Assembly (NCBI GenBank): GCA_024405015.1
Contig: JAKSPE010000001.1
Location: 62,001 to 126,000 of the forward strand
Reading direction: 5' to 3'
DNA: 64,000 nt
From: Sphaerochaetaceae bacterium
Lineage (GTDB): Bacteria > Spirochaetota > Spirochaetia > Sphaerochaetales > Sphaerochaetaceae
The position numbers and the translations under genes are program-made. Below the pieces are notes generated by a model. The model was not told the DNA's origin, did no database searches, and saw nothing but the letters and a program-made list of their open reading frames with translations. Every line of letters begins with the position of its first letter. Positions within the stretch are counted from its first letter, which is position 1. This document shows, one piece after another, positions 61,927 through 64,000 of the stretch.

Positions 61927-63542
61927 TTGCGTCTCCCAAAGAGTCTCTTGAAGAAACTTTCCTTCTTCTTGGCTGGCTCTGCTGGAGCCTCTGCTTTCTT
62001 GGTTTCCAAAACAGGCTCTACCTTGGCAGTCTTGGCACCATTGGCCTTCTTTGGAGCAGGCTTCTGAGACTGTGGTTTCTTGGCATCCGTTGGCTTTGCT
62101 GCGCCCTTTGGCTCAAAGCCATACTTTTTGCGATAGTAAGCCAAGCGCTCCTCTTCGGTCATTGCACCAAGGCTTTTGGTGTTGGTCCTATCAGAAGAGT
62201 ACTTGTTCTTCGGATTCTTGTGCTCATAGTCATTGGAACCCTTCTCAGGCCTGTTAGAAGAAGCCTTGTTGCCAGATGGTCTGTTCTGGGACTTCTGGCC
62301 CTGAGGCTTCTGACTCTGAGACTTGCTGTGGCCCTGGCCACTACGGCTCTGGCTTTGTGGGCGCTCTGGGCGGACTCTCCAGCTCTTTCCGATAGACTTA
62401 TCCTCTACCTCAGGAAGGTTCTCCGGCCAGACTACAGGGATCTTCATCTTGATGTACTTCTCTATGGCCTCAAGACCATAGACGAACTCTTCATCGGCAA
62501 GGGTGATTGCCTTACCACTCTTTCCGGCACGGGCTGTTCTTCCGATACGATGGACATAGTTCTCATAGTCCTCAGGAATGTCGTAGTTCACGACCAGCGG
62601 AAGATCATTGACCTGAAGGCCTCGGGCAGCGACATCGGTGGCAACGAGGAAGGCAGTCTTCCCTTCCTTGAGCTTGTCCAGTGCCTTCTGGCGCTGGGCC
62701 TGAGGAAGGTCTCCTGTCAGATAATCTGCATTGTAGCCGTTCAGACGCAGTCTTGCGCAGATTTCCTCTGCCATGTGTCTGCTGTTGGTGAACACCAAAG
62801 CGAACTCAGGCTTTTCGGAAGCAAGCAGTTGCAAAAACAGTCCGAACTTCTCAGACTTGGCGACGTGATAGATCTCCTGGGTAATGGTCTCAACAGTGAT
62901 GTGGTCCGGTTCAAGGTCAATCTCTGCTGGGTCGTTCATGAACTCCCAAGCCAAATCGCGCACACGCATCTCAAGGGTTGCGGAGAACAGAAGAGTCTGT
63001 CGAACAGACTTGTCGGCCAAAAAGCGGAACATGCGTTTGACATCCGGATAGAATCCCATGTCAAACATTCGGTCAGCCTCATCAATGATGAAGGTGTCGA
63101 TTCTCTTTCCGTCAAGCTCATGGTGCTCCATGAACTCAAGCAGTCTTCCTGGGGTTCCGATATACATGTCACAACCCATCTGAAGCTGCTTTCTCTGGTG
63201 CTCGTAACCGACTCCACCATAGAAGCATCCAATGTGGAAACCCTCCACCTTGGAGCACAGAATCATGGCATCGTCTGCAATCTGCTGTGCAAGCTCACGG
63301 GTCGGAGCAATAATCAGACAGGCAGAGCTTTTGCCCTGATCTCTCATGCGAAGATACTTCTCGAGGAAGGTAATGACATAGACAGCGGTCTTTCCGCTTC
63401 CTGTCTTGGACTGGACCATGACGTCCGAGCCTTCAATGGATACTGGAAGGACTTTTTCCTGCACAGGCATGCAGGCTTCAAAATGAGCAGCCTTGGTGCC
63501 TTCCAGAACCTGCTCATGCAATGGCAATTCACTAAATAACAT
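61923..63542 (-). CDS. DEAD-box ATP-dependent RNA helicase
   Basis: A 539-residue helicase. Core motifs: QSKTGSGKT (I), APTRELAQQ (Ia), GTPGRL (Ib), IDEADRM (II), FSAT (III), VATDVAARGL (V), HRIGRTAR (VI). After residue about 375 a long basic, Gln/Ser/Lys-rich tail of about 160 residues follows, ending FFKRLFGRRK; such tails bind RNA. It resembles RhlE/RhlB-type helicases in ribosome assembly or RNA decay. It leads the operon helicase-exporter-plsC. Confidence 0.93.
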   Translation of the reverse strand: MLFSELPLHEQVLEGTKAAHFEACMPVQEKVLPVSIEGSDVMVQSKTGSGKTAVYVITFLEKYLRMRDQGKSSACLIIAPTRELAQQIADDAMILCSKVEGFHIGCFYGGVGYEHQRKQLQMGCDMYIGTPGRLLEFMEHHELDGKRIDTFIIDEADRMFDMGFYPDVKRMFRFLADKSVRQTLLFSATLEMRVRDLAWEFMNDPAEIDLEPDHITVETITQEIYHVAKSEKFGLFLQLLASEKPEFALVFTNSRHMAEEICARLRLNGYNADYLTGDLPQAQRQKALDKLKEGKTAFLVATDVAARGLQVNDLPLVVNYDIPEDYENYVHRIGRTARAGKSGKAITLADEEFVYGLEAIEKYIKMKIPVVWPENLPEVEDKSIGKSWRVRPERPQSQSRSGQGHSKSQSQKPQGQKSQNRPSGNKASSNRPEKGSNDYEHKNPKNKYSSDRTNTKSLGAMTEEERLAYYRKKYGFEPKGAAKPTDAKKPQSQKPAPKKANGAKTAKVEPVLETKKAEAPAEPAKKKESFFKRLFGRRK

Positions 63543-63563
63543 AAAAATTCACCTGTAAAAAAA

Positions 63564-64000
63564 TTAGTCGGAACCGTACAGTTTGAGAATTTCTCTTGGC
63601 TTTGAGCCTCTTGGAGGTCCGATGTATCCGGCATCCTCCATCTGCTCAATCAGGTTTGCAGCCCTGTTGTAGCCGATTCCCAGACGACGTTGCAGATAGG
63701 ATGCAGAAGCCTCACCACGGTCAGAGACGATCTTCCATGCTCTGCTGAACATGTCCTCACCAGAACTGGCCTGCTCCTCTTCCGGATCCTGCTCTTCATC
63801 GTCGTCATCGTCCTCGAAGTACGATTCATCTATGTAGTCAGGTTCTCCCTGAGTCTTTACGAAACTGACAATCTCCTCGATTTCCGAGTCGATGTAAGCA
63901 CCCTGGATTCTGGACGGTGTCCTGGATTCCGGGTTGTTGTACAGCATGTCTCCACGGCCAAGCAGCTTTTCAGCACCAGTGCTGTCGATGATGATTCGGC
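63564..64000 (-). CDS. ftsK: DNA translocase FtsK, C-terminal end (gene runs off the window)
   Basis: The visible 145 residues start RIIIDSTGAEKLLGRGDMLY, the end of the FtsK motor domain. An acidic linker (DDDDDEEQDPEEEQ) follows, then the winged-helix gamma domain (RRLGIGYNRAANLIEQMED and AGYIGP), which reads KOPS sites. FtsK pumps DNA at the septum. It ends 21 bases before the helicase start. Confidence 0.93.
   Translation of the reverse strand, partial: RIIIDSTGAEKLLGRGDMLYNNPESRTPSRIQGAYIDSEIEEIVSFVKTQGEPDYIDESYFEDDDDDEEQDPEEEQASSGEDMFSRAWKIVSDRGEASASYLQRRLGIGYNRAANLIEQMEDAGYIGPPRGSKPREILKLYGSD

Overview
The window looks like chromosomal DNA of a spirochaete with roughly 50% GC. Pointers are an alanyl-tRNA synthetase that stops after its editing domain, many small signal-peptide or lipobox proteins, tandem porin-like outer-membrane proteins and tRNA genes without an encoded CCA. 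Sphaerochaetaceae is my best guess, but that is inference; no 16S gene is present. Most of the window is ordinary core chromosome with high coding density.

Layout: 1-12.4 kb holds ychF (partial), hflX, a lipoprotein, rlmN, an OPT transporter, a small secreted protein, an MFS carrier, mgtC, an M18 aminopeptidase, alaS, dprA and tRNA-Phe. 12.6-21.8 kb holds a Na+/solute symporter whose terminator was split by an IS4-type insertion sequence, a sulfhydrylase gene behind a promoter with a palindromic operator and a Cys/Met-containing leader peptide, 5-formyl-THF cyclo-ligase and a heterodimeric ABC exporter. 22-24.4 kb holds initiator tRNA with a duplicated 3' end, hsp20 behind a sigma-54-like promoter and small genes. 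24.4-34.8 kb is the most distinctive block: five right-handed beta-helix lipoproteins, two secreted metallo-beta-lactamase-fold hydrolases, one outer-membrane barrel and a DeoR-type regulator, all on the minus strand. 34.9-37.8 kb is trkA-trkH. 37.8-38.4 kb is a 660-bp intergenic region with tandem covarying hairpins and a possible small RNA. 38.4-41 kb holds two paralogous porin-like proteins. 41-52.6 kb holds a UPF0158 protein, recX, rpsI, rplM, pcrA, rimO, an aroA-like gene, a CPBP protease, a NUC1 nuclease and an M20 peptidase. 52.7-64 kb holds tRNA-Gly, a sugar ABC importer, two divergent MATE exporters, plsC, an MsbA-type exporter, a DEAD-box helicase and the end of ftsK.

Two styles of gene start coexist. 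Many genes have a clear Shine-Dalgarno sequence. About ten others (alaS, trkA, a GNAT gene, the UPF0158 gene, the nuclease, both MATE genes, and less certainly dprA, hflX and aroA) have a sigma-70 -10 box that ends only 7-12 bases before the start codon and no ribosome-binding site, which predicts leaderless or nearly leaderless mRNAs.

Functionally the window combines envelope biology (lipoproteins, porins, exporters, PlsC), nutrient import (sugar ABC, OPT, Na+ symporter, potassium Trk) and translation or RNA housekeeping. The candidates for undescribed biology are the beta-helix/MBL surface cluster, the self-pairing leader-peptide region upstream of the sulfhydrylase gene, and the covarying tandem hairpins after trkH.
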